This document shows, one piece after another, positions 62,940 through 64,000 of a stretch of 64,000 nt of DNA. A program made the translations under genes and the position numbers. Where the stretch lies: positions 577,501 to 641,500 of the forward strand of contig CANUEZ040000069.1 of the NCBI GenBank assembly GCA_948099385.1. The letters run 5' to 3'. The notes beneath the pieces are model-generated. The model made no database searches and was not told the origin of the DNA. It saw only the letters and a program-made list of their open reading frames with translations. Numbering within the stretch: the stretch's first letter is position 1; each line of letters opens with the position of its first letter. This DNA comes from Fasciola hepatica. Taxonomy: Eukaryota; Platyhelminthes; Trematoda; Plagiorchiida; Fasciolidae.

Positions 62940-63830
62940 AGAGGGATTGTTCCATAATTTACTGATCCGGAGAATAAAAGAAGATGGAAAGGTAGAAGTG
63001 GGACATCTAGTAAGAAACTTGATAGAGAAGACTAGCTGCGTGGGTATGTGATATCCAGGGAAGCTTTTCGGAACAGGAAATGTCGAAGCCAGCTCGGAAA
63101 ATTAGAGTCCGAAATAATACCGGTAGATGAGAGACAGCGAAGCAGCAGCACAACGGCGGGTTAGTGACTGCGGACTCGAGGTTAATGAAGGGTTGTCAAT
63201 CAGCCGGACGGCCTTTCGTTGAACCCAAAGATAAAGAGATGTAGACGAAGCCCCATTCCACAAGCGACTAAACTATTTAATTGCGGAGCGGATTTGAACT
63301 TTTTATAGCAGAAGATGAGCTGTTGTGAAAAATCTTCTGGCACCAAAAAGAAAACAAACTTTGGGCACAGCTAGAGAGATGAGCTAATATATGAATGCGG
63401 ACCAACACTGAGAAGAAGAAGCCAGGAACAAGAATAGAATCTGTGGAAGGCGGCACAGTTGAATCTAGGAGTAAACGAGGAGAGAATGAATGACGTATCC
63501 AGGAAATTGAGAGAAGAAAAGTTTTAGAAACATCTATTGCAACAGGACTGTTTGCTCTAGGAGCAGAGGTGATCGAGTTCGGACTCCAAAGACAAACTGA
63601 TTGCATGGAGGACAAGATCGATCTTGGTGTTGGCATGGCGGTAAGAAGGGGAAGAATGAAGGGTGGTGTCATCGGAAAAGTGATGGATTGATTCAGAAGT
63701 ATTGGATTGAAGATCAATAATAAATAGAAAAATATGGTAGGCGCCAGTAGTGAACCTTGAGGAATAGTAGCATTCACACGGAATAACTGGGATAGAACCC
63801 CATCACCTTGGACGGACATGGTCCGCTACT
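62940..63830 (-). pseudogene. Decayed LINE reverse transcriptase (CR1/Jockey-like)
   Basis: The minus-strand frame starts near FRVNATIPQGSLLAPTIF, the PQGS..SP..F block of non-LTR reverse transcriptases. A shifted frame gives FSDDTTLHSS in place of the catalytic FADD box. Further on, LFSFWCQKIF and SLVEWGF match the LGFLFRCRKYF ... RP..EYCSH..WGG region after the palm. The frame changes several times, and neither the endonuclease nor the 3' tail is within reach. The long 180-codon frame here is a by-product of these shifts. Confidence 0.7.
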
Positions 63831-64000
63831 GAGGAAGCTTGATGTCCAGGATCAGAAAGCCGGGTAGAACCCGAAAAAGGGCAGTTTTGCCGGATGGAAT
63901 TCCATCTGGGGAAAACCACGTATCACAACATTACTGCCAAATGCAGATGCTAATCTGCAAGTCATTATCTGCTAGTCAAACCTCCTAACACTGTATTATT

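Noticed and set aside
63277..63819. 180-codon frame as an intact gene
   Set aside because: Reverse-transcriptase motifs jump between frames, so this is a decayed LINE.

Overview
This is a window of animal nuclear DNA, not bacterial or viral. It is AT-rich, has spliced genes with GT-AG introns, and carries relics of a Penelope-like element, Helitrons, a LINE and a Tc1/mariner element, plus long (GAT)n arrays. Short introns (one of 28 nt, others of about 91-92 nt) and small secreted proteins encoded by several short exons would suit a parasitic flatworm such as a schistosome-like trematode. That is inference; no single gene here names the species.

Layout. 1-14.6 kb: mostly anonymous DNA, with a decayed Tc1/mariner transposase (0.7-1.2 kb), one small spliced gene (5.3-5.8 kb) and a 476-bp hairpin element (9 kb). 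14.6-18.05 kb: a decayed Penelope-like element (reverse transcriptase plus GIY-YIG endonuclease) between 140-bp LTR-like repeats, followed by (AT)n/(GATA)n. 18.2-61 kb: a complex duplicated locus. Inverted arm A (19.1-26.4 kb) is mirrored by arm B (43.5-50.7 kb). Arm positions sum to 69,930, with no net indel over the inner 5.9 kb. Each arm carries a decayed Helitron, a foldback element and secreted-protein-like ORFs. Between and beyond the arms lie direct duplications of a block made of a (GAT)n array plus a CUB-domain gene on the minus strand: 29.9-38.5, 38.5-42.2 and 50.7-58.5 kb. 58.7-62 kb: another Helitron relic and an apparently intact small secreted-protein gene. 62.9-63.8 kb: a decayed LINE.

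The main biology is a family of secreted proteins. The most complete member (minus strand, 37,562 to 32,523) joins six exons in perfect phase into a 366-residue product: signal peptide, two CUB domains, a Thr-rich mucin-like stretch and a short tail. Its two relatives (40.3-40.9 and 56.7-57.3 kb) keep the promoter, signal peptide and first CUB domain but stop just before the third splice donor, giving 141-residue single-CUB proteins. In one of them the second CUB and mucin exons survive as decayed relics; in the other they are cut off by a duplication breakpoint. Identity between copies is patchy, suggesting gene conversion. A 54-nt patch of mostly amino-acid-changing differences sits inside an exon of the otherwise near-identical inverted arms. 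The (GAT)n arrays lie at or near several rearrangement junctions, and read in the GAT frame they look like Asp-rich coding sequence. No tRNA, rRNA or CRISPR was seen.
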